NCBI RefSeq assembly: GCF_019649055.1
Contig: NW_026570249.1
Coordinates: 1,178,001-1,242,000, forward strand
DNA length: 64,000 bases
Direction of reading: 5' to 3'
Source: Paramacrobiotus metropolitanus
Lineage: Eukaryota; Tardigrada; Eutardigrada; Parachela; Macrobiotidae
The notes under the pieces were generated by a model. The model did not search any database, had not been told where the DNA came from, and worked only from the letters and a program-made list of their open reading frames with translations. The position numbers and the translations under genes were made by a program. Shown here one piece after another: positions 1 to 7,827 of this stretch; the stretch's first letter is position 1; each line of letters opens with the position of its first letter.

Positions 1-519
1 GAACCAACAGTGAAAAAATCGGCAGAGAAGATAGTCCAACCGACCACGGAGAAACCGAAGGGATCGGGGGATAAAACGGAAATACCGAACCAACCTACGG
101 AAGAACCGAAGTCGGCAACCAAGCCAGCTCGGAAGAAGAGGACGGTTAAGACAACCGACCCGTCGGCACCGACCATAAAGGCCGTTGTAGCCGACTCGGC
201 AGTCGAACCGACGAAGTCGAAGAGAAAGTATACGAAACGGAAGGTCGACCAGTCCAATATACCGGCACCGGCCACGGAAGTCGTAGTAGCCGATCAGGCG
301 GTCGAACCGACCAAGCCTAAACGGAAATATGGGACGGCAAAGAAGCCGAAGCTGACAGCACAACAAATGCTGGAGGAAACTGAAGTCGCCGAAGACGAAG
401 CCCATAAGAAAATCCTCGACAGAATTTCGGAAGGACGGGCAGACTCGGAAAAACCAGTCAAAATAGCAAAACCAAAGACACCCAAAACAGCAGTCACAAC
501 AGAGTTGACTCAGTCATAG
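1..519 (+). CDS. Lys/Pro/Thr-rich basic protein, C-terminal part (partial)
   Basis: The frame is open from the first base of the window and ends at TAG 517-519, so the true start lies outside; the first ATG is at 10. The product is basic and low-complexity, with two imperfect copies of a unit of about 35 residues (nt 166-240 and 265-330): an APT/APA-x-x-VVAD core followed by AVEPTKxKRKY. The tail is predicted helical and charged. The KRKY and KKPK runs could bind nucleic acid or act as nuclear localisation signals (inference). No known domain is visible. It is the first ORF of the A/C-rich block and shares its codon preference. It could be the C-terminus of a larger structural protein. Confidence 0.5.
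   Translation, partial: EPTVKKSAEKIVQPTTEKPKGSGDKTEIPNQPTEEPKSATKPARKKRTVKTTDPSAPTIKAVVADSAVEPTKSKRKYTKRKVDQSNIPAPATEVVVADQAVEPTKPKRKYGTAKKPKLTAQQMLEETEVAEDEAHKKILDRISEGRADSEKPVKIAKPKTPKTAVTTELTQS
162..195 (+). repeat. stem-loop, ATAAA loop (hairpin family)
   Basis: Inner arms CGACC/GGCCG (170-174, 180-184) with one A.C mismatch enclose ATAAA. Outer arms GTCGGC/GCCGAC (162-167, 190-195) pair perfectly. The outer stem is the same as in the hairpin at 1907-1939. Confidence 0.5.
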
Positions 520-701
520 GGCCATAGGTTTAAAACTTAAAATTTTCTAAGAACTTAACTTAGGTAGCTTAACAGTAGCTAGGTATGGACCTTTGGTGTC
601 GAAATGGAACCTCTTCAGTTGACCGGGACATCTTCAGTTGAATGTACGGGAGTTGGTAGAATTCTAACGCGCCGTATTTCCTTTCCTTAACAGCAGACAA
701 C
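520..701 (+). other. non-coding gap between ORFs
   Basis: This AT-richer 180-bp gap follows the TAG of the first ORF and precedes the ATG at 702. It begins CATAGGG...TTTAAAACTTAAAA and ends in a pyrimidine tract plus AG. A similar TCATAGGG...TAAAACTTA beginning and TTTT...ACAG ending recur at about 12277-12336, which suggests a repeated intergenic module. Confidence 0.4.
676..693 (+). promoter_or_regulatory. splice-acceptor-like sequence before the ORF at 702
   Basis: A pyrimidine-rich tract (TTTCCTTTCCTTAACAG) ends in AG at 692-693, eight bases before ATG 702. This is the layout expected if the downstream ORF is expressed from a spliced mRNA. A donor in this window cannot be assigned with certainty. 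Confidence 0.4.
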
Positions 702-1190
702 ATGTCGGGCCGACATCGACACGACCCACCTTCCAGCGGATCTAACAGTGGACGTAGTGGTAGCGGATCGAACCGATCGAACCGATCGCACCCTTATCCT
801 TCTCATCGCTCGACTTTGCGAACGGATAACTCGCGGTCGGCCACGCAGACGCCATTACCGCAGGTAGACAATCCGAATGCTAACGTAACAGCTAACGTTT
901 TAGCAGGTCTTACGGTCGGGCCACTCCAACAACGGACAGTATCGCCTTATCCCGCAACAGAACTTGCCACCGAACACAGCGGTCGACGACACCGGCTGCC
1001 TATGGAACCTTGGCACAGCGAGTCAGACGACTCCGGTAACGGCAGCAGACCCACATGGCCAAATGCCACCTTATCGCTGGCCGGTGCCGACCACAATAGT
1101 TGGACCGATCAGCCCAGCATCAACAATGATGACTGGACCAGTCTACCCAGTACCAACAACGGTACCAGGGTTACGAATGTACCTGTTTAA
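702..1190 (+). CDS. Ser/Pro/Thr-rich protein, 5' segment of a disrupted gene
   Basis: ATG at 702 lies just after an acceptor-like site; TAA at 1188-1190 ends the frame, but the same frame resumes directly and runs to 2624. The N-terminus is Ser/Gly/Arg/Asn-rich with SGSNRSNRS-type repeats and is predicted disordered. From about 950 to 1190 the +1 frame (964-1233) gives a P/T/V-rich sequence that fits the downstream protein better (repeated GPI/PTT/VPTT words). A compensating pair of frameshifts near 950 and 1190 is therefore likely, making the TAA an artefact of reading the wrong frame. No known domain is visible. It could be a decayed gene or one hit by base-call indels. Confidence 0.4.
   Translation: MSGRHRHDPPSSGSNSGRSGSGSNRSNRSHPYPSHRSTLRTDNSRSATQTPLPQVDNPNANVTANVLAGLTVGPLQQRTVSPYPATELATEHSGRRHRLPMEPWHSESDDSGNGSRPTWPNATLSLAGADHNSWTDQPSINNDDWTSLPSTNNGTRVTNVPV
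1150..1165 (+). repeat. stem-loop, AACAAC loop
   Basis: GTACC (1150-1154), loop AACAAC, GGTAC (1161-1165); perfect 5-bp stem. The same loop occurs in the hairpin at 10653-10670. Confidence 0.4.
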
Positions 1191-2624
1191 ATTTACCCGG
1201 CACCAACACTGGCGCCAGGGATGGTCAACGTAACCGGACCGATCTACACGACGCCCACAATGGCGCTGAGTAGCATGTCGTACAGCGGACCGCCGATGCG
1301 ATTTGTACCGATACCACCAACACCGGGAATGGTATCTCCGACCAGACTGGCGACAATCAGCATGGGCGGTCCGAACAACACTGTTTCGCCACCGAGGGCC
1401 GTGCTGATGACACCAGTCGGACCTCTTTCTCCCCCGATTTCACCAAACCAGCTAGGACACCCGGGACAACAGAGTCTTTGGGCGAATCCGAATGCAACGA
1501 CTTACTTGCTGGATCGACTGAACCAACATAGGATTCAGGTTGGAGGACAGAACCCACAAGGACCTGTTCCGACGACGACTACACAAGTCGTAACGTTGAT
1601 GCCTCCATCGGGAACCGGCAACGAAACATCGGACGAAGGACTGCGCTATCAAATGCAAATGGCTCATTTCCAGATCGCAGTGCTAACACAGGCATTGTCG
1701 CAAACTTCCCAGACGAACCCGAACCTGACCCAATACCGGGAAATGTTACGGACCCCGATCGCAAATCATCAGGTCAATATTAACGACAATAACCGACAGT
1801 TGCATGCCAGACAACAGGCAGCAGCTGCCGAACGGGAAGCAGAAAGACTTCGCATCTTGCAAAAGGCAGTTGCCCAACAAGTGGCCCAGAGACTGGAGGA
1901 AGACACGTCGGCTACGACTACACAAGTCACTACGCCGACCTCCCAGTCCACCCCATCGACTTCGGCAGCCCAACAGACGACTAGCCGAACACCGTCCCTG
2001 GAGATCGGAAAATTGCGAATCCAGAAGGAGGAAAACATGAAGGAGGCAGTAAAGCTCAGAATGAGCTATTTAAAACTCCCAACGACAACGGAAAATTACT
2101 CCTTGGAGCTAGACAGAATAAGTCGACAGGAACGGAAACAGATCGACTATGCAGTTAACGTCGGGAGACAAATTCGGATAAGGGAACGAGCCTTGAGCCT
2201 GTCAGGAACGCCGGCACCGACCACACAGGCGGTGATCGACGAAGAAATCCGAATGGCTCGGTTGGATAACTCCGCGAAGAAGCGCGATGAAGCACTTCAC
2301 GAAATAAACGAAGTAAAGAAACGCTTAGCCGGACTCGATCCAACCCATCAGGATTACCCAGTGTTCCTCCAGGCTAACACTAGCCTGCTAACGCGTTGGA
2401 CTAAGAAACTTACGGAAAGGAACGACGAAGTCCGAGCGTTACAGCCGACGACGACTCAACCAGCGGTCGTCCCGACGAACCAACCTCAACCCATCATTGA
2501 ACTTAAGCCCGGACCAGCCACCGATTATACTTCCAGCAATACAGCTGAATCCGACACAACAAGTCCCACAAGCAGAACCGTTCCCAACATTACAGGAACT
2601 CAGAGACGTTTTGCGGATGGCTAA
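1191..2624 (+). CDS. P/T-linker plus helical protein, main segment of disrupted gene
   Basis: The frame follows on from the ORF at 702; the first ATG is at 1221. The N-terminal 90 residues are rich in GP, PT and SPP. P/T-rich linkers of the form PTTTQVV recur (nt about 1570, 1912, 2218 and 2450) and alternate with predicted helical, heptad-containing segments. The longest helical stretch runs from about nt 2000 to 2430 and is rich in E/R/K/L, like a coiled coil. The last 40 residues drift out of frame: the continuation is in the frame that starts at 2497. Each linker coincides with a DNA stem-loop. No family was recognised; a structural, Gag-like or tegument-like role is only a guess from the composition. 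Confidence 0.5.
   Translation: MYPAPTLAPGMVNVTGPIYTTPTMALSSMSYSGPPMRFVPIPPTPGMVSPTRLATISMGGPNNTVSPPRAVLMTPVGPLSPPISPNQLGHPGQQSLWANPNATTYLLDRLNQHRIQVGGQNPQGPVPTTTTQVVTLMPPSGTGNETSDEGLRYQMQMAHFQIAVLTQALSQTSQTNPNLTQYREMLRTPIANHQVNINDNNRQLHARQQAAAAEREAERLRILQKAVAQQVAQRLEEDTSATTTQVTTPTSQSTPSTSAAQQTTSRTPSLEIGKLRIQKEENMKEAVKLRMSYLKLPTTTENYSLELDRISRQERKQIDYAVNVGRQIRIRERALSLSGTPAPTTQAVIDEEIRMARLDNSAKKRDEALHEINEVKKRLAGLDPTHQDYPVFLQANTSLLTRWTKKLTERNDEVRALQPTTTQPAVVPTNQPQPIIELKPGPATDYTSSNTAESDTTSPTSRTVPNITGTQRRFADG
1575..1591 (+). repeat. stem-loop, ACACA loop (hairpin family)
   Basis: ACGACT/AGTCGT, perfect 6-bp stem around ACACA (1581-1585). It lies in codons for a PTTTTQVV linker. Confidence 0.55.
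1907..1939 (+). repeat. two-step stem-loop, ACACA loop (hairpin family)
   Basis: Inner GACT/AGTC (1916-1919, 1925-1928) encloses ACACA. Outer GTCGGC/GCCGAC (1907-1912, 1934-1939) pairs perfectly across small internal loops. Confidence 0.55.
2215..2234 (+). repeat. stem-loop, ACACA loop (hairpin family)
   Basis: CACCG(A)CC/GGCGGTG, 7 bp with one bulged A, encloses ACACA (2223-2227). Confidence 0.55.
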
Positions 2625-2769
2625 CATAGTCATTGGGCGTATCGGCATAATACCGGAAGATACGGAAAGAGGAACTCCGGGGTATGGCGAACTCGAACAC
2701 GATCGGAGGGTTATCGGAGACTACATACAGTGGCTCCGACCATACCTGGAAAGCGGTATGCCGACGGAC
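2497..2769 (+). CDS. helical-repeat segment, continues the disrupted gene up to the solo LTR
   Basis: This frame takes over from the ORF ending at 2624 (frameshift between about 2500 and 2560). It encodes a P/T/Q-rich linker and two predicted helices that resemble the helical units further down the block. The formal ORF reaches a stop at 2779-2781, but that stop lies in the inserted LTR. Host coding ends at the target-site duplication CGGAC (2765-2769) and resumes after the LTR in the same register, so the gene was intact here when the LTR inserted. Confidence 0.5.
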
Positions 2770-2975
2770 TGTAGTGTATGACTGTACGTATTGGTACAGT
2801 GACGTACGAGTGCAAGTATCTCGTGAATTGTTGTCCGGTGGCTATGGCTAATGTGCCGTAGCAACGGCATATCTATTGTCCATTGTTGTCGCCCTGTTTA
2901 GCGATCAGTTGTCTGGTTGGCTCGGTAGCGAGCAGTTGTATTAATAAAGTGTACACCGCCGCTACGTACATTACA
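2770..2975 (+). mobile_element. solo LTR, 206 bp, with 5-bp target-site duplication
   Basis: The element starts TGTAGTG and ends ATTACA, giving TGTA...TACA termini, and is flanked on both sides by CGGAC (2765-2769 and 2976-2980). It has a poly(A) signal AATAAA at 2943-2948 about 30 bp before its end, and a G/T-richer base composition unlike the A/C-rich host frame. This is the product of LTR-LTR recombination of a retroelement that inserted into the gene. It is not visibly related to the LTR at 55 kb. Confidence 0.8.
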
Positions 2976-2980
2976 CGGAC

Positions 2981-3079
2981 TCAGCTTTGCTAACGGCAAT
3001 CAGCAATGGGATGAAGAATGTCTGCAGCAGAGCGGCTAAACATCTGCAGACCCTAAACCCAAAACCTGGAGGCAGCTGA
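2981..3079 (+). CDS. helical-repeat segment after the solo LTR (fragment)
   Basis: If the 206-bp LTR and one copy of the 5-bp duplication are ignored, the frame of 2497-2769 continues here without a stop to TGA 3077-3079. It adds a predicted amphipathic helix that completes a three-helix unit. The next segment (from 3057) is in another frame, so a frameshift lies between about 3050 and 3075. Confidence 0.45.
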   Translation, partial: SALLTAISNGMKNVCSRAAKHLQTLNPKPGGS

Positions 3080-3509
3080 ACGACGGTCGAACCAAGTACC
3101 GATGCCTACGCTGGACCAGATACAGACCGTCATCGTCAGAGGAGAACGACTTCTCGACAGATGGATAATGACGCGCCAGACTCTGGCGACCGTCGAAGGA
3201 ATGACGACCAAAATAAACGCCCTTAGCTGGAGTCTAAAGATAGTCGGACAACTTTCAGCACCCGGATACCCAGCCACGGACGATCAGGCTATTCGGCTGA
3301 ACCAACATTTCCGAAGGATCCAACAGATGATCCAGGCGGACCCGCAAGGAGCCAAACAACAGGTTCCGACTTATCATCATGTGATGACGGTCAGCCAACC
3401 GAAGCATGAAAAGCGATCCTCACCGGCAAACGAACCATCCTGGGCATTTACGAACATGCCTGGCCTGGAAGTCTTAACTGGAAGTTTAATAAAATTAACG
3501 ATCTCATAG
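3057..3509 (+). CDS. helical-repeat segment (disrupted gene)
   Basis: The frame is open from just after TAA 3054-3056; the first ATG is at 3102. It encodes about 90 residues with three predicted amphipathic helices, the same layout as the units at 3960-4270, 7400-7680 and 7830-8100. The useful frame ends near 3400: the frame open from 3410 continues with a sensible protein, while the last 35 residues here look out of frame. Confidence 0.45.
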   Translation, partial: TQNLEAAERRSNQVPMPTLDQIQTVIVRGERLLDRWIMTRQTLATVEGMTTKINALSWSLKIVGQLSAPGYPATDDQAIRLNQHFRRIQQMIQADPQGAKQQVPTYHHVMTVSQPKHEKRSSPANEPSWAFTNMPGLEVLTGSLIKLTIS

Positions 3510-4429
3510 CCAACATCGGCTTAATTGAAGATCTAACAAAGTCCGGTTTGCCTTCAACAATGGAGGACAAAAACCGACTTCGGGTGGCAATAGCTCGCAT
3601 AAGAACGGCCAACTGGGCAGAGAAATTCCCAACCTTCAACACTGAAGGTCCGACGGCTACGCCAGGAGATATCAGGACTTCACCGATATCGACGCCACCG
3701 CTGCCGACCACACAGGTCGCCAACGGAGCACACCCATCGGACTCCCAGATGTCCAACGCGGAACGCGTCCGAAGGTTGACCGAACTTAAACGGGAACGGG
3801 AGGACGTCATCACCCGGTCAAATGACACCAGACAACGGATGGCGACCCTTCCAACGGGAGATAACCATCCTCAAGAGTTCCAAGCTCTGCTTGATGAGTA
3901 CAGACAGCTGTACAACCGTCATTCCGACCTGGACAGACTTATCCAGTCGGAGGAACAGAAAGTCCAACTGGACATAGCCTTAACGCCGGCTACGACCACA
4001 CAGGCCGTAACGCTGACGACCTTGGCAAGTGACGCAGTAATTGTCCAAGGAAGAATCGCCATACGGGAAGCGGAAGATATTCTGAAGCGCATAAAGGAAC
4101 GTGCCGAAAAAGGACTCGAACCGAACGTCCAAAAGATAACCGATGAGTTCGCCACTCACATACAACTTGTGAGAAACCTGATACAACCAGGTATGGTCGA
4201 ACCCGGAATCTATTCTCAACTGGTACAGAACGGCATCAACTCCTTACGCGAATTCAGCCGAAATCAACGTCGACCAACGGACTTCGACAGAACGTCACCG
4301 GTAACACTACCATCGACGTCGTCCGCATCAGAGATGCACGCAACAATGCGTAAAATTTGCCGAGAACGAATGAGATTGGTGATCTCCGACGGATGGGGTT
4401 TACTGGAAGACCTTCAGAGACTATATTAA
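3410..4429 (+). CDS. helical-repeat and P/T-linker protein segment
   Basis: The frame opens after TGA 3407-3409 and runs 340 codons to TAA 4427-4429; the first ATG is at 3548. It holds a predicted helical unit (nt 3410-3640), a P/T linker with LPTTQ (nt 3690-3720), a charged E/R-rich coiled-coil-like stretch (nt 3760-3970), a second linker PATTTQAV (nt 3983-4010) and a second three-helix unit (nt 4020-4270). Both linkers coincide with stem-loops. The protein is cut off by the AT-rich insertion that starts about here. No known family was recognised. Confidence 0.5.
   Translation, partial: KAILTGKRTILGIYEHAWPGSLNWKFNKINDLIANIGLIEDLTKSGLPSTMEDKNRLRVAIARIRTANWAEKFPTFNTEGPTATPGDIRTSPISTPPLPTTQVANGAHPSDSQMSNAERVRRLTELKREREDVITRSNDTRQRMATLPTGDNHPQEFQALLDEYRQLYNRHSDLDRLIQSEEQKVQLDIALTPATTTQAVTLTTLASDAVIVQGRIAIREAEDILKRIKERAEKGLEPNVQKITDEFATHIQLVRNLIQPGMVEPGIYSQLVQNGINSLREFSRNQRRPTDFDRTSPVTLPSTSSASEMHATMRKICRERMRLVISDGWGLLEDLQRLY
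3705..3719 (+). repeat. stem-loop, ACACA loop (hairpin family)
   Basis: CGACC/GGTCG, perfect 5 bp, loop ACACA. It has the same stem as the ACAAA hairpin at 17171, 13 kb away. Confidence 0.55.
3991..4009 (+). repeat. stem-loop, ACACA loop (hairpin family)
   Basis: TACGACC/GGCCGTA, 6 bp with one A.C mismatch, loop ACACA (3998-4002). Confidence 0.55.
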
Positions 4430-4925
4430 GTACAAGATCTATACTACGCGCGGCGCCCCATAGTTTTCAGATCTCCATAACCAAAACCATTTTTTAAAAA
4501 ACGGACAACGCCAATAGATCGGCCTTGGTCTAGAACTGGCTCACATGATTTTCTTTTTTGAATTCGTTCGACGAGAATCGTGCCGGCACGATGCCGAAAG
4601 CGATCTAACCCACTTTCAAGGTGACCTTGGAACTTAGAAAGAATTTGCCTGGATACAATACTAAACATACACTGATAAATAAACTAATTAAACCGAAAAC
4701 TAAATCAATTGTACGAGTCTAAATTAATAAATTAACAAATAAATTAATCTCGTACTTATTTTCGTGCACCACCAACCACAACATTATTAAGAATTTAGCC
4801 TTCCGGTTTTGGTTGTCGGCACTTTTATACGTTATTTCAACGTTCTAACTATACTTACACGTTTCAAGTATCACTAAAATTATCGGGCTGTTTGATTTTG
4901 CTAGAACTTGGAAGCTCGATCACTC
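4430..4925. other. AT-rich insertion, left part
   Basis: Base composition changes sharply here from A/C-rich coding to AT-rich. Nothing codes convincingly; a 74-codon minus frame at 4444-4668 is basic and unassigned. This is probably the left part of an insertion (about 4430-6060) splitting the helical-repeat gene. I could not find its termini. Confidence 0.35.
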
Positions 4926-4928
4926 GCT

Positions 4929-5500
4929 CACCTAACGGGCTCTGTGCACTGTACAGTAGTTGCAGCTCGGTTACTTAGTCACCTAGCGATTTTTCTTACA
5001 GGACAGGCACAGATCCCGTTTGGTGAACTAGTGACCGAGCTATCACTACTGACCACAGAGCCTGTTAAGTGAACTAGTGCCCGAGCTACCACTACTGCCC
5101 AGTGCACCCAGCCCGTTGGGTGAACTAGTGACCGAGCTACCGCTACTGCCCAGTGCACAAAGCCCTTTAGGTGAACTAGTGACCGAGCTACCACTACTGT
5201 CCAGTGCACACAACCCGTTAGGTGAACTAGTGACCGAGCTGCCGCTACTGCCCAGTGCACAAAGCCCTTTAGGTGAACTAGTGACCGAGCTACCACTCCT
5301 GTCCAGTGCACGGAGCCAGTTGGGTGACCTAGTGACCGAGCTACCACTACTGTCCAGTGCACACTGCCCTTTAGTGGAACAAGTGACCGAGCTACCACTA
5401 CTGTCCAGTGCACAGAGCCAGTTAGGTGAACCACCACTACTGTCCAGTGCATAGATCCCGTTAGGTGAACGTATGACCAAGCTGCACTTACTGAACAAAG
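4929..5500 (+). repeat. 51-bp minisatellite, about 9 units plus one inverted unit
   Basis: Tandem units of 51 bp with the core GGTGAACTAGTGACCGAGCT start at for example 5170, 5221 and 5272. They diverge by a few bases each and alternate between TGTCCAGTGCAC and TGCCCAGTGCAC forms. The first unit (about 4929-4985) is in the opposite orientation, so the array opens with a hairpin. Because 51 is a multiple of 3, open frames exist on both strands (for example 5077-5454 +, a 17-residue repeat); there is no sign that any is expressed. Confidence 0.75.
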
Positions 5501-6061
5501 CAGAACAGGCCCGCTAAGTTGTTAGTGGGTGACCAACTGGCACCATTGTCCAGTCTAAGCGTCCTTTTAGTTTGTAATGTAGTGCTCTCGTGGTTGATTA
5601 GTTACGGATAGTTTTTCGCCATGAAAATTTAACAAAAATTCCCTGTAAAGTCAAAGTAAATGCGTTCGAGTGCACGAAACCAAGCCATCTGTTTTTTTAT
5701 AAAATTTTTAATATCGGGCTCATCAAATTTATCCATTCTGTTTAAGAGGTTAGCTTAAAAATCCGGAGGAGCTTTGCCAACCAAGTTGGCAATATGCGAA
5801 GTCGGCTGTTCAAATAAATAAAGCAAATAGTAGAAGATAAAATGATAAAATAAGATAAGGAGGGGAACAATCGAGTGGAATATTCTAGACTAACAACCCT
5901 GTAACAAGTACAACCCACCTTGATGACGCGCAGAGTCCCTGACCTCTCAAATCCCTCGTAGACATACCTCTCAAATCTCTCGTAGAGAACATTCGGATCT
6001 ACCCTTTACATCGGAACGCTGTCGCGCCCGCTTCGCACAAAACTGATCCATTCTAAGTTAA
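5501..6061. other. AT-rich insertion, right part
   Basis: Non-coding. It includes a polypurine-like AT stretch (5810-5870) and a short duplicated phrase CTCTCAAAT(C/T)(C/T)CTCGTAGA (about 5944-5984). Composition returns to the A/C-rich type at about 6062. Confidence 0.3.
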
Positions 6062-6640
6062 CAAGCCGCAAACCGGCCGTGGAGTTTAGAACCCAAGAAA
6101 CGCGGAGGCGAAGCCGAAGCTGTTTCTTGTATAAAGATAACGCCAACGGACGCGGAAGCTATCAAAACAGCGCAGCAGAAGATTGACAAGTTGATGGCGT
6201 ACATGAAGAAGGCAGACCTCCTCGGAAAGAAGGAACCGACCGACGTCGAAGAACGACAACTTAGGTCGACCGTAGAAAGGATCACAAAGATCCTCGACGC
6301 GGAACCCGAATACACTCGGATTAAGACGCCGCCACCACCTCGCCGATCAGCACCGACCACAACAGCGGTGATGACTTTGGTAGGCACTACGCCAATGGAA
6401 AACTTACTCGGCAACATCGAGGTGATTTGCCAAGCCGGACTGGACTTAGCTGAAATCTTCAACCATCGACTAGGTGAAACTCTACCGAAGTCGGAGGCAA
6501 CCGACCTCGTCGAGACTGATCGAGCTCTGAGAACCAAGCTGGATTATGCCGACGCACTTGGCTCATGGGGAATTCCAGGTCCTGGACCAAATCAGGATCG
6601 ACTTGTGGAAGCCCTTCAATCCATCCTGGACCACGTATAA
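6062..6640 (+). CDS. helical-repeat segment (disrupted gene)
   Basis: The frame is open from about 6062, with no ATG before about 6194, so it probably continues a protein interrupted by the insertion on its left. It encodes a helical unit with a KIDKLM-type first helix, a P/R-rich linker with APTTTAV (nt 6350-6372), then a three-helix unit (nt 6395-6635). TAA 6638-6640 is in frame with the next ORF, so this is a single nonsense change rather than a gene end. The repeating linker-bundle plan matches 3410-4429. Confidence 0.45.
   Translation, partial: QAANRPWSLEPKKRGGEAEAVSCIKITPTDAEAIKTAQQKIDKLMAYMKKADLLGKKEPTDVEERQLRSTVERITKILDAEPEYTRIKTPPPPRRSAPTTTAVMTLVGTTPMENLLGNIEVICQAGLDLAEIFNHRLGETLPKSEATDLVETDRALRTKLDYADALGSWGIPGPGPNQDRLVEALQSILDHV
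6351..6370 (+). repeat. stem-loop variant, ACCACAACAG loop
   Basis: CACCG/CGGTG, perfect 5 bp around a longer A/C-rich loop. It has the same stem as the hairpin at 2215. Confidence 0.4.
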
Positions 6641-7138
6641 CAGCACTTGGCGAATCCAACGAGACAAGCCCCGCCAACAGAGGCAGAGCCGTCTCCGGTC
6701 CCGTCACCAGGAATGGACGTCGAACTTCCGTACGTCGACAACGCGGTCGACCAACAGGAAGTCGACCTCAACAAAGTCGAAGACCAATACCGTGAAGCTG
6801 TCGACGTCATGGAGAAACTTTCCCAGCAACTCCGAAACCTCGATCCAACACAGGACTTCGAGAAACGGATGCAGAGAGCACTGGAAGAGCAGTACAACAC
6901 CTGCTCCAGGCGAGTCGAAGATCTATGGAAGATCTTAGAGGCAAACCCACAAAGGGTTGAGCCGACGTCGACTCAGCCGCAACCGACCGCTACGGAACAA
7001 CCCGGTCAGCCGACGTTGGCAGAACAAAAGAAAACCAGAAGTTGGCCCGCGCACAACAGATTGCAGCCGGCCTACAACGTCAGATCGACAGTATGGACGG
7101 AACGGAACCGACCATCCGTAACATCCGAACAGCAATAG
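6641..7138 (+). CDS. helical-repeat segment (disrupted gene)
   Basis: Same frame as 6062-6640 after an in-frame TAA. It has a P/T/E linker, then a predicted helical pair rich in E, Q and L (nt 6740-6945), then an RVEPTSTQPQPTATEQP linker (nt 6955-7010). From about 7015 a different frame gives a better helical continuation, so the last 40 codons are probably read out of frame. A strong hairpin with arms GGTCGAC/GTCGACC lies at about 6744-6766. Confidence 0.45.
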   Translation, partial: QHLANPTRQAPPTEAEPSPVPSPGMDVELPYVDNAVDQQEVDLNKVEDQYREAVDVMEKLSQQLRNLDPTQDFEKRMQRALEEQYNTCSRRVEDLWKILEANPQRVEPTSTQPQPTATEQPGQPTLAEQKKTRSWPAHNRLQPAYNVRSTVWTERNRPSVTSEQQ

Positions 7139-7203
7139 AAGATCAACTCAGGATCTCTCAAATGCATGTCCAGGACTTCGAAGCGGAAATTGATATGTTG
7201 TGA
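7012..7203 (+). CDS. helical segment in shifted frame (fragment)
   Basis: This frame takes over from the previous ORF at about 7012-7030 and encodes two long predicted helices with regular hydrophobic spacing, ending at in-frame TGA 7201-7203. The same frame continues beyond the stop as the next entry, so the TGA is probably a nonsense mutation. Confidence 0.4.
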   Translation, partial: DVGRTKENQKLARAQQIAAGLQRQIDSMDGTEPTIRNIRTAIEDQLRISQMHVQDFEAEIDML

Positions 7204-7827
7204 CGCCAAGGAGTCCAACACGGGACACCGGCGACACAACAGCCGACCAGCTCAACTCAGCTGAATTTGACATCGGCGCAAATCCAACCTCAGCCGAACT
7301 CAACAGTGAGTTCGACTCTACGGACACCAGTAGACACAGTTGACCGACCGATGTCCCCGGCTACAGAGGCTTGGATCATGGAAGCAATACCCGACAATGA
7401 CGTATTGCCGGACACGGTCGCTCCACACATCGTGAAACTGTTAGCCAGAGTGACGGAACTCATCACAGAGATGAAAGCCCGTCGGAACTTCTGCGAAACT
7501 AACAGCCAGGAGGCGCACGACCTGGATCGGGACATCTTGGCGTCGGGAAATAACGCCCGGTTCATACGACGACTTTGTCATCCGGACGCCCCGCAAACAG
7601 CCAATACCCGACAACACCTTATTCGAACCACAGCATGGCTGGAAATGCAAGTTCGTGACTATGAGGAGGAAAAGGAGAAGGATAAACAGACGCCGATTAC
7701 CAGCCTGGCAACCGAAGCCATGGCTACTGGCCGACCTTCACGGACGAAACAGACTCAGTCGACACGGAAACCGAACTTCGACTCCGTCCGACTACCACCT
7801 CCCCGCACAACAACCAGTCAACATTGA
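7204..7827 (+). CDS. helical-repeat segment (disrupted gene)
   Basis: Same frame as 7012-7203 beyond TGA. A T/Q/P/S-rich linker (nt 7220-7350) is followed by a three-helix unit (nt 7370-7680) with the layout helix of about 22, helix of about 22, helix of about 22 residues, ending in an EEEKEKD-type charged stretch. The real frame passes to the ORF at 7655-8284 near 7790-7820. A perfect hairpin GAACTC/GAGTTC lies at 7296-7313. Confidence 0.45.
   Translation, partial: RQGVQHGTPATQQPTSSTQLNLTSAQIQPQPNSTVSSTLRTPVDTVDRPMSPATEAWIMEAIPDNDVLPDTVAPHIVKLLARVTELITEMKARRNFCETNSQEAHDLDRDILASGNNARFIRRLCHPDAPQTANTRQHLIRTTAWLEMQVRDYEEEKEKDKQTPITSLATEAMATGRPSRTKQTQSTRKPNFDSVRLPPPRTTTSQH

Noticed and set aside
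1357-2038. Several 60-90-codon frames on the minus strand and in the third + frame inside the left ORFs
   Set aside because: They mirror the A/C-rich coding strand, lack start context or motifs, and overlap better frames.
5077-5454. Open frames of 120-157 codons on both strands over the minisatellite
   Set aside because: They exist only because the 51-bp period is a multiple of three; no start context or flanking coding sequence.
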